From assembly GCF_029936995.1 (NCBI RefSeq), contig NZ_JAPYRE010000004.1, positions 1-64,000 of the forward strand: a stretch of 64,000 nt of DNA. The letters are read 5' to 3'. Made by a program: the position numbers and the translations under genes. This DNA comes from Henriciella sp. Lineage in GTDB: Bacteria; Pseudomonadota; Alphaproteobacteria; Caulobacterales; Hyphomonadaceae. Numbering within the stretch: position 1 is the first letter of the stretch; each line of letters starts with the position of its first letter. This document shows positions 8,564-16,593 of the stretch, one piece after another. The notes under the pieces were generated by a model. It saw only the letters and a program-made list of their open reading frames with translations. It searched no databases and was not told the DNA's origin.

Positions 8564-8796
8564 GACTTGGCTGTCCGCAGCTTGAAACGCGCCGCCGACG
8601 TTTCTGTCTTCGCGACGCACTCGATGACATAGCCGCGCTTGCGCAAGCGGGTGAGGGCCGCCCGGACCGTATGCGGCTGCCAGGACAGCAGGCCACAGAG
8701 CTGGTCCAGCGTCTGGCCCTTGCCTTTCAGGGCCTCGACGAGACGGGCTTCCTTGGTGCCGTCTTTCGGCGCGTGAATTGTCGGTTGTTCAGTCAT
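8560..8796 (-). CDS. DUF3489 family winged-helix-like protein of recombinase cassette
   Basis: A 78-residue protein, first gene of the cassette. KEARLVEALKGKGQTLDQLC, GLLSWQPHTVRAALTRLRKR and GYVIECVAKTE form a compact helix-turn-helix with a beta wing, typical of DUF3489, whose members look like small DNA-binding proteins. The ATG at 8796 is preceded by AAGGAGA, a strong ribosome site; the longer frame to 8838 is not needed. Its stop overlaps the DUF2924 start. Probably it binds DNA and regulates or assists the downstream recombinase. Confidence 0.82.
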   Translation of the reverse strand: MTEQPTIHAPKDGTKEARLVEALKGKGQTLDQLCGLLSWQPHTVRAALTRLRKRGYVIECVAKTETSAARFKLRTAKS

Positions 8797-8816
8797 GCGT
8801 GTCTCCTTGTGATTGC

Positions 8817-8866
8817 GGGGGCGATCATTCGCCCCCACTGAGACAAGCCCGGGGCGCTACCGGGCT
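8817..8866. promoter_or_regulatory. Two tandem hairpins upstream of the recombinase cassette
   Basis: GGGGGCGA-TCAT-TCGCCCCC (8817-8836) is a perfect 8-bp stem with a 4-nt loop. AGCCCGG-N7-CCGGGCT (8846-8866) is a perfect 7-bp stem. Both lie 20-70 bp upstream of the DUF3489 start, in its leader or promoter. They could be operators for the encoded DNA-binding protein or a structured leader; no T-run suggests a terminator. Confidence 0.4.
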
Positions 8867-9080
8867 ACGCGATCTGTTGTTGACGACAGCAATGCTCGGA
8901 TCAGGGGCGAAGTCCAGCGGGTTTCGAAAAAGCTGCGTGGACTGGTCGTGGGATGTCGGGGCACGTTAGGGGCATGGATGAACTGGACCCGATCCGTGAG
9001 CTGGTTGTCGAGGCGATGGCCGGCTTTGTCAGCGGACCCCGGCGATCGAGGGAGTAGGGTAGGTTGGCTAGCATTAATGA

Positions 9081-9745
9081 ATGCCCCGAAATCCATTCCG
9101 TTATATCAAAACGTCACCGGAGATCATCCAGCTTGCGGTGATGATACATGTCCGCTTCCCGCTTTCTCCGCGCAACGTAGAAGACGTACTCCATGAGCGT
9201 GGCATTGACGTTTGCCACGAGAGTGCGAGGAATTGGGTGGACCGTTTTGGACCTATCTTCGCCGGGCAAGTTACATGCGTCGGATTCCACAATGGCGGTG
9301 GCACCTGGATGAGGTGTTCGTGAAGATCAACGTGGAGACGCATTACCTCTGGCGCGACGTCGATCATGAAGACGAAGTGCTTGAAAGCTATTTCACCAAA
9401 ACACGAGATAAATCAGTGGCATTGCGCTTCCTGAAGAAGGCAATGAAACGGTACGGAAATCCACAAGCCATCGTGACGGACAGGCTCAGATCATATAGCA
9501 CCGCGATAAAGGAAATAGGAAACGTCGACCGCCAGTAAGTCGGTCGCCATCTGAATAATCGAGTCAAGAATTCGCACTTGCCGTTTAGGCGACGAGAGCG
9601 AGCGATGCTGAGGTTCAGACTAAGGTCGAACCCGCAAAAATTCGCTTCGACCCACGCTACGTTTCACAATCATTTCAATCTCGAACGCCATATCAATCAC
9701 CGCCAGACCTTTAAATCCATGCGAAATGCCGCCCTCCTAGAATGA
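9081..9745 (+). pseudogene. IS6-family transposase, frameshifted and interrupted
   Basis: The whole length of an IS6 (IS26/IS6100-like) transposase can be traced. RYIKTSPEIIQLAVMIHVRF and NVEDVLHERGIDVCHESARN are in the first frame to about 9260. After a frameshift the DDE core continues: WRWHLDEVFVKINVETHYLW (first D), AIVTDRLRSY (second D), then a stop at 9537 (DRQ-stop), then VGRHLNNRVKNSHLPFRRRE, where the usual final-E motif RAEN.HLPFRRRE has lost its glutamate. It ends at 9743-9745. At least one frameshift, one stop and a lost catalytic residue make it dead. I could not identify clear terminal repeats. Confidence 0.85.
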
Positions 9746-9911
9746 CGCAGGCTTCTGACTTGATGGGGGAAGGGGCGCTTAACGATATTGGAGATCGGTT
9801 CACATTCGACTGACAGTACGATTTTGTCTTTGATGCGGCAGTGAATTTGAGGTGGGTAAACCATTTTTTCTTAACGTTTTTTTGTTATTGGCTCTCCGGA
9901 AGGAGAACGTG

Positions 9912-10316
9912 ATGTATAGATATGTTTCCGCCATTGCAGCTGTTAGTCTCTTATATGGAGCGCCGGGGAATACAGAAGCGGCAGGAAATGTCGATATTAC
10001 AGTCGTTGTGCCCGAAGTCTGCCAGATCGAATCCACAGCCATTACGGTTGATTCGAACGGTTCCTCCGCGAGCGGTACGGTTTTCGAGATGTGCAATAGC
10101 GGTCGCGGCTTTCGCGTGATCGCCTCTCACCGGACTCTGGCCGGCGGAGAAGAAGTCGAGATCAATTATAACGGCCAGGTCCGCGAACTCGACAGCTCCG
10201 GCGTGAGCGATGTCGCTTTCCGCAATGGCCCGATCGCTGGCAGCGTGCCGGTCACGATTCAGAGCAACGGTCTCGTCGAAGGCATTTCCATCAGTCTCGG
10301 ACTGACGATCATCTAA
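9912..10316 (+). CDS. Secreted pilin-like protein of the chaperone-usher locus
   Basis: A 134-residue exported protein. Start ATG at 9912 follows GGAAGGAGAA; an upstream frame extension is ignored. A signal peptide (MYRYVSAIAAVSLLYG...) is followed by NVDITVVVPEVCQIES and EMCNSGRGF, two cysteines about 40 residues apart that could form the disulfide of a pilin-type Ig fold, and a beta-rich end ...VEGISISLGLTII. It resembles a small fimbrial subunit but not convincingly a Pfam family. It is convergent with, and 6 bp from, the tip-adhesin gene of the pilus operon, so it is probably an alternative or accessory subunit. Confidence 0.6.
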   Translation: MYRYVSAIAAVSLLYGAPGNTEAAGNVDITVVVPEVCQIESTAITVDSNGSSASGTVFEMCNSGRGFRVIASHRTLAGGEEVEINYNGQVRELDSSGVSDVAFRNGPIAGSVPVTIQSNGLVEGISISLGLTII

Positions 10317-10322
10317 TCTTCT

Positions 10323-11255
10323 CTACATTGCCGTTACGGTCATTGTGATCCGGTCCGAATAGCTGCCTGCCAGTGCAACGACCGGTGGCACCACAATGCG
10401 CATGGCGCGCCGGTCACCCGCCTGGGACGTGTGCTCGGGAAAAGCGATCTCGTACGTGCCAGCGAGGTCGACCTCGGTGCCGTCGAAGAAGAGGCGGTAG
10501 GGGATTTGCTCGCTTCCCTGCTCATGCAGAAGGCTGCCCATATTCGCCGAGCTGAATTCGACAGAATAGGGCGCCGTGCTGAAGATGCGGGCGGCGAACG
10601 GGTTGGAGCGTGTTTCGGTGGTGCTGGACAGGTTGCCGAGATCGATCTGGGCGGGCCCGCTGTCACCGGAGCCCACAACAGCCCCGACCAGACGCAGCGA
10701 AGATGCCGGCGGAATGATGATCGTGAGCGTCAGTGATGACCGGTCGGCGATATTGCCGGCGTCGTCAATGAGCAGGAGCTCGAGCTGCTCGGTATAGGTG
10801 CCTGCACGAAGTCCCCATTCGGTCGGAACACTCAGCCGGACTGGCACAGCCCGGCCCTCTGGCCCCGCCGGCACGTTTGCGATGGGGACATCACTGTCGG
10901 TCGTGCCGCCGGATGCTGCATCGGGCAGAACCTCTATCTGCCGATTGCGAGGGGTGCGCAGTGAGTATGGCGGGAAATCGGGCCCGGGCAGCGCGCCAAT
11001 CCGCGCGATACGCAGCCTGGCCTCGCACCGCTGTCCAGGGAAACCGCGGCGATCATCCTGCCGCGTTTCGGTGCGCGCCTCGTTCAGGATGCGCACGGTG
11101 AAATTTTCCGTGGCCCGTCCGCCGGGTTCGATACTGTCGCCGTTGAGGCTGAGCGACTGGTCGCCATCGGAAAAAGCTGGCCGGCAATCCTGCGCGTTCG
11201 CAGTTGCAGGGAAGGCCAACATGGAGATGAGAGCGATGAATATCGTATTGCGCAT
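10323..11255 (-). CDS. Pilus tip/adhesin subunit with C-terminal spore coat protein U domain
   Basis: A 310-residue secreted protein, last gene of the pilus operon. A signal peptide ends near ANAQ-DC. A ~170-residue N-terminal receptor-like region has two cysteines (DCRPAF, GQRCEAR). The C-terminal ~120 residues have the spore-coat-U/pilin pattern with IDLGNLSSTTETRSN, YSVEFSSANMG, IPYRLFFDGTEVDL and the ending GSYSDRITMTVTAM, which would be the strand donated to the chaperone and usher. Two-domain architecture and last position match tip adhesins of the archaic chaperone-usher class. The gene starts 8 bp after the usher stop. Confidence 0.75.
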   Translation of the reverse strand: MRNTIFIALISMLAFPATANAQDCRPAFSDGDQSLSLNGDSIEPGGRATENFTVRILNEARTETRQDDRRGFPGQRCEARLRIARIGALPGPDFPPYSLRTPRNRQIEVLPDAASGGTTDSDVPIANVPAGPEGRAVPVRLSVPTEWGLRAGTYTEQLELLLIDDAGNIADRSSLTLTIIIPPASSLRLVGAVVGSGDSGPAQIDLGNLSSTTETRSNPFAARIFSTAPYSVEFSSANMGSLLHEQGSEQIPYRLFFDGTEVDLAGTYEIAFPEHTSQAGDRRAMRIVVPPVVALAGSYSDRITMTVTAM

Positions 11256-11263
11256 GATGGCTC

Positions 11264-13747
11264 CTATTCAGATGCAGCCTGAAGATTGATCGTATCCAGC
11301 CGGTAGAGGCCTGTATTGTCCTCAGGGACCTTGATGGTGAACGCCTGACGCGTGTCGTTGAGGCGGACGGTGTAGGTCCGCCCCGGTGCAAGCCCGATAA
11401 TACCAAAACGACCCGCAGAATTGGTAAAGAAGGGCTCGGGCTCAAACCCTTCGTCGTCTTGCGATGTGATGATACCCGTCGCCAGCTCAGCGGGGGCGTC
11501 GCCAATCCGGAGGAAACCGACCGCGCTCACGAACCTTTCATCGCCGACCTGCAGCTCATAACCACTGCGGAACGGAGGGTCGACGCGAACGACACCGGAC
11601 CCGATATCATAGCCGGCTTCGAGCGTGTCGATGTCGTACTGGACGTCCTGGGTATTGTAGGAAGACAGGCGGTTCACGACGGCGGCACCGAGAATACCGC
11701 TGGACGCCTCATAGCCAGCGCCCCGCAGGCTGCGCCCGGTGATGACGTTGGTGCCATCAAGTGTCTTGTGGGGGTGGGCCAGCAGGAAGGAATCCTGGAT
11801 CGGGCGGCCGACACCAAATGAGCCGTCTGCAAAGGCCAGCGATGTGCCGATTTGCAGCCGGGCGGTCTGATCGTCCGTGATACCTCCCAGCCCATTGCCA
11901 GACGAGGCGAGCGAGGCCCGCGCTTCGAAGCGGTTGGAGACATAATCGACCACACCGTCGACCGAGGCGCTGCCCAGCGATTCCTGAACATTGACCGAAT
12001 AACCGACCGAACCGACCTGGTTGTCCGATCCGCGAGAGAGGGAGGCGCGCGCAAGCTCGCGGCGGCTCTGATAGGTTACGTCGCCGCGGTGCCGGTTGCC
12101 GAAAAGCACGGAAAGCCCGACACGGATGCCGAAGTTGGATTCGTAGATCGAGCCGGTCCCGTACTCTACGCCTGCGGTGGCGCGGACATTGTCATAGAGG
12201 CGATGATTTACGTCGAGAAAATAGGTGCTCTGGTCCCGGCCGCGCGAGCGCGAGAAATAGTTCGCGCCAGCGACCATCGAGGTTCGCCGGGTAAGTGACT
12301 GGCTATAGGATGCGTTCACCGAGAGCGTTTCAAAGCTGGACCGGAAGATGTTGCCGACACTCTGGAAGTTCTCGTCTTCATAATCGAACGAGGCAGAGAG
12401 CCGTTTGGCGCCGTAACCACTGCCAATGACGAGGCGATAGCCGCCGCGCAGGGCGATGCCGGTGCTGTCCCCCGTGCTGACCGCGCCCTGAAGGTCGAAG
12501 CTGCCGGGAATGACCTGCGGGACGACCTGCGTTTCAGCGGACACGACCTGAAGATCTTGTGAGGCCTGTATGCCGCCGCCGAGAATGAAGATGTCGCTCA
12601 ACGCCTTGCGGTAGTGCCCGATGAAGGCGAGATCGCTTGAGTATTCCGGCTGCAGGCTCAGCTCGTTGGCAACGGCGCCGATCGCCGCTGTATATTCCTC
12701 TTCGCCGGCCCGCAGTTCGATCGGGTCGTAGAAATAGTCGAACCGGGTCACCTGCTCACGTCCGGAGCCGTCGCGGACAACAAGCTGGACATCGTTAGAG
12801 CCGGTCTGGATCGGCAGATCTTCAAGGCTGTAGGTGCCGGGCCGCAGATCCAGGGTCTGGTAGGAGGCCCCGTTGATAATGACTTCGACGGTGGATGGCG
12901 ACGCGATGAACAGCTCGCGCCCGCCGAGGTTTACCCGGGCTGTCAGTGGATCGAAGGTCCGGCGGCTCTTCTCTACGGCGACGCCGCCGATAAACGGTGT
13001 CTGCAGAATACCGGTATTGTCGAGCTGGAGATCGCCAGCGCTCCACCGTCGATAGCTGTCTGGCTCGTCATAGACGGCGCGCAAGGAGCGACGATAAAAG
13101 CTGTACTCATTGTCCAGGCTTTCGGTGAAGCCGCCGTCAAGTTCCAGGACGACATTCCGATATCTCATTGCCCCAAGCAGAAAGACATCCGGCGGTGTCG
13201 AGTCCCCCTGGTCGCGGTGGACCAGGTTCACATTGGTATTGAGGTACGCGCTGAAACCTGCAGGCTCGATCGACGGCTGCAGCGGCGCGCGTTGTTCGCG
13301 GCGCCCGCGCAGCGGTTCGACCGGACGCAGGGTCGGGTCAATCGCATTCACCACCAGCTCCAGCCGCGACATGCTGAAGGTTATGTCGAAGCCACCCGCA
13401 GCCAGATCCTCGGAGGACACGAATGGATCACCGCCGATTATATCGTCCAGCCGGCGTACGCCTGTGTCAGTGAGCAGCTGGCTGAGTTCGGCCTGCAGCG
13501 ACTGGCTTTCGATGGCCGTTGTTCCATCGGGCTGGACCTGCACGATCACGTCGTTGAGGACCCGGCCTTCCCAGACCAGCGGGACGGACATTGTAATTGA
13601 GCGGGCGGACTGCTGCGCCGCTGCGGTATTGCCGGTCTGCACTGATTGGCCAGACGACTGTGCTATCCCCGGGCCGCACAAAAACGCCGTGGCGATGGCA
13701 AGGCTGCTGACCCTCATCAGCAGGACCCCGGACTCCCCCCTAAGCAT
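11264..13747 (-). CDS. Outer-membrane usher protein (fimbrial biogenesis)
   Basis: An 827-residue usher that forms the outer-membrane pore through which chaperone-bound pilins are added and exported. Seen in order: a signal peptide (from the internal Met at 13717, MRVSSLAIATAFLCGPGIAQ), an N-terminal periplasmic domain, the first strands and plug (GTYSLEDLPIQTGSNDVQLV and VVRDGSGREQVTRFDYFYDP are classic usher signatures), a long barrel, and a C-terminal domain with PGRTYTVRLNDTRQAFTIKV. Length fits FimD/PapC relatives. I used the ATG at 13747, 2 bp after the chaperone stop; 13717 is the start best matching a signal peptide. The operon order chaperone-usher-adhesin confirms the role. Confidence 0.92.
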   Translation of the reverse strand: MLRGESGVLLMRVSSLAIATAFLCGPGIAQSSGQSVQTGNTAAAQQSARSITMSVPLVWEGRVLNDVIVQVQPDGTTAIESQSLQAELSQLLTDTGVRRLDDIIGGDPFVSSEDLAAGGFDITFSMSRLELVVNAIDPTLRPVEPLRGRREQRAPLQPSIEPAGFSAYLNTNVNLVHRDQGDSTPPDVFLLGAMRYRNVVLELDGGFTESLDNEYSFYRRSLRAVYDEPDSYRRWSAGDLQLDNTGILQTPFIGGVAVEKSRRTFDPLTARVNLGGRELFIASPSTVEVIINGASYQTLDLRPGTYSLEDLPIQTGSNDVQLVVRDGSGREQVTRFDYFYDPIELRAGEEEYTAAIGAVANELSLQPEYSSDLAFIGHYRKALSDIFILGGGIQASQDLQVVSAETQVVPQVIPGSFDLQGAVSTGDSTGIALRGGYRLVIGSGYGAKRLSASFDYEDENFQSVGNIFRSSFETLSVNASYSQSLTRRTSMVAGANYFSRSRGRDQSTYFLDVNHRLYDNVRATAGVEYGTGSIYESNFGIRVGLSVLFGNRHRGDVTYQSRRELARASLSRGSDNQVGSVGYSVNVQESLGSASVDGVVDYVSNRFEARASLASSGNGLGGITDDQTARLQIGTSLAFADGSFGVGRPIQDSFLLAHPHKTLDGTNVITGRSLRGAGYEASSGILGAAVVNRLSSYNTQDVQYDIDTLEAGYDIGSGVVRVDPPFRSGYELQVGDERFVSAVGFLRIGDAPAELATGIITSQDDEGFEPEPFFTNSAGRFGIIGLAPGRTYTVRLNDTRQAFTIKVPEDNTGLYRLDTINLQAASE

Positions 13748-13749
13748 GG

Positions 13750-14484
13750 TCAGCGCACCACGCTGGCCTGGATCGAGCCTTCAACGAGTGGCTTTTCAGT
13801 CGGGATGAAAAACACTCGCGCACGATCGGGCGCGACCACGCCGACACCGATCTGCTGGGCGACGTCTTCGGGCTGAAGCCGCAGGTCTACCGCTGAGCCA
13901 TCTTCGGCCGTGCCGCTGATGCGCCAGGGCAGGGACCCGGCGGTGAAGTAGCGGGTGCCGCGATTTTCCAGGCGCACCTCGATACCGTTTACATCGCCGC
14001 GAACCACGGGCGTGATGGATTCGACGTAAGGTTCCGGAGTGGCGCCGTCAGGGATCACATTCACCAGGACATTGAAATTGACCACGACCTGAACCTCATT
14101 CTGGTCGCCGGTCACGTCGACAGGGATCTGGCGGATCTGCATGTAGTACATGTCAGAGGACGAAAGCTCCGGTTCGCCAATATACTGGATGCGGAAGACC
14201 TGCTGGGATCGCGCTGGCACGATGACCTGCGCGGGAAAAACAAGGAAATCTTCGTCGGCAGGGGTCAGCTCAAGTTCGCCAGCTTCGCTGATGACGCCCC
14301 GGAACATTTGAACTTCAACCGGGAAATCCGACTCGCCGGAATGGATGAGCTCGACGCGAGCAACAGACTGGCGGCCGATCGGGGTGACCTCGACGATCAT
14401 CGGGGAAACGCGCGCAGCATCAGCCTGGTTCGCCGTAAGGGCGAGCATCATGACACCGCAAATAAAGAGTAGTTTTCTGAGCAC
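13750..14484 (-). CDS. Periplasmic pilus chaperone (PapD-like)
   Basis: A 244-residue periplasmic chaperone with two Ig-like domains. The signal peptide ends at ...NQADA-ARVSPM. Domain 1 contains VSPMIVEVTPIGRQSVARVE, the hydrophobic G1-strand motif QVFRIQYIGEPEL and YYMQIRQIPV. Domain 2 follows with FNVLVNVIPDG and the lysine/arginine-poor end VEGSIQASVVR. It binds pilins by donor-strand complementation and delivers them to the usher encoded 2 bp downstream. It lies 129 bp after the major pilin gene, with a hairpin between them that could set stoichiometry. Confidence 0.9.
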   Translation of the reverse strand: MLRKLLFICGVMMLALTANQADAARVSPMIVEVTPIGRQSVARVELIHSGESDFPVEVQMFRGVISEAGELELTPADEDFLVFPAQVIVPARSQQVFRIQYIGEPELSSSDMYYMQIRQIPVDVTGDQNEVQVVVNFNVLVNVIPDGATPEPYVESITPVVRGDVNGIEVRLENRGTRYFTAGSLPWRISGTAEDGSAVDLRLQPEDVAQQIGVGVVAPDRARVFFIPTEKPLVEGSIQASVVR

Positions 14485-14563
14485 TGTTCTCCCCCCGCTA
14501 TTCAGCGATACCCCGCCTGAATGAGCAAAATCACGTTAAGGAATTGTATCTGGTAGAAAAACG

Positions 14564-14589
14564 GAAGGGGGAACCGCGGCTCCCCCTTC
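14564..14589 (-). terminator. Hairpin between pilin and chaperone, probable partial terminator
   Basis: GAAGGGGGA (14564-14572) pairs perfectly with TCCCCCTTC (14581-14589) over an 8-nt loop. On the minus strand it is followed by CGTTTTTC, a short T-run. It lies between the pilin stop and chaperone start, which is the usual place to attenuate transcription so that pilin greatly exceeds chaperone and usher. Confidence 0.75.
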
Positions 14590-14613
14590 TGAATAGTGGC
14601 ATACAGTTCCGAC

Positions 14614-15174
14614 TTAGATCGGGCCGAGCGAGATCGTGGCCGTGTCGGTGTAGGTGCCGGCAACCGGACGCTTGGACGTGTCGTCTGCATCGATCACAAC
14701 GCGCAGCTGCGAGTTGTCGTGGAACGCGCCGTCAGCGGTCGCGCTCGGGACGAAACCGCCGCCGATACGGGTGCGGAAGTCGACGTTGGAATAGCTGCCG
14801 TCGGTCGACGTCATCTGAACGCGATAGTTGATCAGGTTGGTGAAGTCATCCGGATCATTGTCGACCAGCGACTGACCAGCCGAGTTCAGCAGGCCATCAT
14901 TCGCGGAAGAGACCGAGATGCTGGTTGCGTAGTTACAGCTAACGTAGATGTTCTGCGAGTCGGCCTGGGAGCCGTTCTGAAGCTGCAGTGCGTCTGCACC
15001 GGCGCCTTCATTGATCTCGACTTCCGAGAAGGTCACAGCGTTCGGCTCGCCGATGCTGCACTCTTCCATGACAGTCGCGGAAACTTCCAGGTCGGTGGAA
15101 TCCGTCGGTGCGGCGAACGCAGCCGGTGCCATGAGAGCGCCTGTCATTGCCGTGGTGATAAGAAGCTTTTTCAT
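14614..15174 (-). CDS. Major pilin, spore coat protein U domain family
   Basis: A 186-residue secreted structural subunit. The signal peptide MKKLLITTAMTGALMAPAAF-AA is followed by the domain signature LEVSATVMEECSIGEPNAVT with its first cysteine, a second cysteine in NIYVSCNYATSISV, and the terminal strand VAGTYTDTATISLGPI. These are the features of the spore-coat-U domain used by archaic chaperone-usher pili. A GGAG ribosome site lies 8 nt before the ATG. It is the first gene of the leftward operon pilin-chaperone-usher-adhesin. The 560-bp upstream gap shared with a Crp-type regulator is the likely control region. Confidence 0.88.
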   Translation of the reverse strand: MKKLLITTAMTGALMAPAAFAAPTDSTDLEVSATVMEECSIGEPNAVTFSEVEINEGAGADALQLQNGSQADSQNIYVSCNYATSISVSSANDGLLNSAGQSLVDNDPDDFTNLINYRVQMTSTDGSYSNVDFRTRIGGGFVPSATADGAFHDNSQLRVVIDADDTSKRPVAGTYTDTATISLGPI

Positions 15175-15613
15175 TTCAATACTCCAATTGGCCTGACGGC
15201 CGTTTCATTGATATTCAACCCTCAGGGGAATCAAGTTCTCCTGACGATATACTTATAGGGAGGCCAAACACACATCCCCCACCCAGTGATTTTTACTTCG
15301 GCGTCTTTGGTTGACGCTCTCTTCTCATTCAATCGCAGAAAATTTTGGTTGCCCGCGATTAATGTTTGAGAGAGCAAGGCGCGTGCCAGTCTTGTAGATG
15401 AGCTTAACGCTTCGACATGGTCGGGTTGATTGGATAGCAATGCAAAAAGCTGCATAACACATTGAGAAACAAAATATTTTTTTTGAATCTGAATATGGCT
15501 TTTCCGCTGGTTAGCTTTAGAGATAGCTACGAACACGCTTAACAGTCGTTGCTAATTTTTACACCTTGATTTCCCTCATAACTAATTGGTAACCAAATTC
15601 TTAACGTAAATTC
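15175..15613. promoter_or_regulatory. AT-rich divergent control region of the pilus locus
   Basis: No convincing gene is present; the minus-strand frame 15231-15536 lacks a ribosome site and a recognisable fold. A short dyad TTGGT-A-ACCAA lies near 15586-15596. The region should contain the pilin promoter and, further right, that of the regulator. Confidence 0.4.
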
Positions 15614-15629
15614 TGTGACTTTTGTCACT
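15614..15629. promoter_or_regulatory. Crp-type binding site (TGTGA-N6-TCACT)
   Basis: TGTGACTTTTGTCACT fits the Crp consensus TGTGA-N6-TCACA at nine of ten conserved positions. It lies about 115 bp upstream of the Crp/Fnr-family gene at 15744, whose recognition helix carries R-E-T-V-S-R, the residues that contact TGTGA half-sites in Crp. Autoregulation and pilus control are inferred. Confidence 0.6.
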
Positions 15630-15743
15630 CAAGAAGAAATGAAGTGCAAAACTGTTTCAAAATAGGATGTTATTTCTTATGGATGGTGCTGGGATGCATT
15701 TAATGCTCCTATATGCAATCGAAAGTAGAAATCTTTGCCGAAG

Positions 15744-16382
15744 ATGTTGAAGCCCAATTCAGTCGAGTTTCTGAGTGAACTTAGAAAGATATCGGGAAAG
15801 GTCAGAAACTTGAGCGAGGGCGACTGGATCGCCAGTTATGATGGAAGTTCCGAGAACTGCCTTATTGTTTTCAATGGCACGATTGAAGAACGCCACACTT
15901 CGGAAACCGGACGTTATACAGTGTCTCGTGTTTATAGCCGAGGGCACGTCATATTGCCGCCGGGTTTTCGACCCGACCGGCTGGACCAAATTTCCCGGGT
16001 GGCCGTTACGCCCTGTGAGGTAGGCGAAACGAAAACAAGCATCTTCTGGAATTATCTGCTTAGCAGGCCAGAGCTAACCCAATTCTTCCTGGCCCAATGC
16101 GTAGAAGATCTTGATGAGATCATGTCGAGGCTAGTGGACGCAAATTTGGTCCCAGTGCGTGAGCGCCTCAGGCGTGAATTATTAAAGCGGGCAAATGAGC
16201 AAGGTTCAGGACAAGCCGCTAAAATTCACATTAGAAGTCATGATGAGTTTGCCGCCTACCTGGGTGCAAACCGTGAAACAGTTTCGCGTGAGATTTCCCG
16301 GCTGAGCAGGCTGGGGGCAATAGAGACGTCTAGAGGCCATATTCTGGTAACGAATGTCGAGCGGTTAAGGACCGTCAGCTAG
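15744..16382 (+). CDS. Crp/Fnr-family transcriptional regulator
   Basis: A 212-residue regulator with a divergent cyclic-nucleotide-binding-like N-terminal domain (about 1-110), a dimerisation helix (FFLAQCVEDLDEIMSRLVDA) and a C-terminal winged helix (RSHDEFAAYLGANRETVSRE, ISRLSRLGAIETSRGHILV). The usual cAMP-binding GE-x-A...RxA motif and the Fnr iron-sulfur cysteines are not visible, so the signal is unknown. The recognition helix RETVSR matches the Crp contact residues. The ATG at 15744 is used; a TTG nine bases upstream is possible. Divergent placement beside the pilin operon and the TGTGA site between them suggest it controls pilus expression. Confidence 0.85.
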   Translation: MLKPNSVEFLSELRKISGKVRNLSEGDWIASYDGSSENCLIVFNGTIEERHTSETGRYTVSRVYSRGHVILPPGFRPDRLDQISRVAVTPCEVGETKTSIFWNYLLSRPELTQFFLAQCVEDLDEIMSRLVDANLVPVRERLRRELLKRANEQGSGQAAKIHIRSHDEFAAYLGANRETVSREISRLSRLGAIETSRGHILVTNVERLRTVS

Positions 16383-16457
16383 GTACTGGTTGCCAATCCA
16401 TCGACAGAGAAGGCCAATGACTTAGCGTGCAGGGCATTATGGCGAGTGTCGTTCCAC

Positions 16458-16489
16458 ACCCCCGAAATACCTTCCAGTATATCAAAACG
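16458..16489 (+). pseudogene. 32-bp scrap resembling the IS6 transposase N-terminus
   Basis: About 27 of 32 bases match the start of the IS6 remnant at 9081 onward, encoding RNTFQYIKT against RNPFRYIKT, then a stop. It is too short for a firm call but the match is in frame with the homologous peptide. Confidence 0.4.
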
Positions 16490-16593
16490 TAATGTCGCCT
16501 AGTCGGATCACGCGGTCTTCTGGTTGAGCAGGACTTGGCACGTGTACTGATGCTGAAGAGCAATCTGTACTAGATCAACAGCACCATGTTGGT

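Noticed and set aside
15231-15536. Minus-strand 101-codon frame between pilin and the Crp-type gene
   Set aside because: No ribosome site and no recognisable domain; it fills the AT-rich control region and ends close to the pilin leader.
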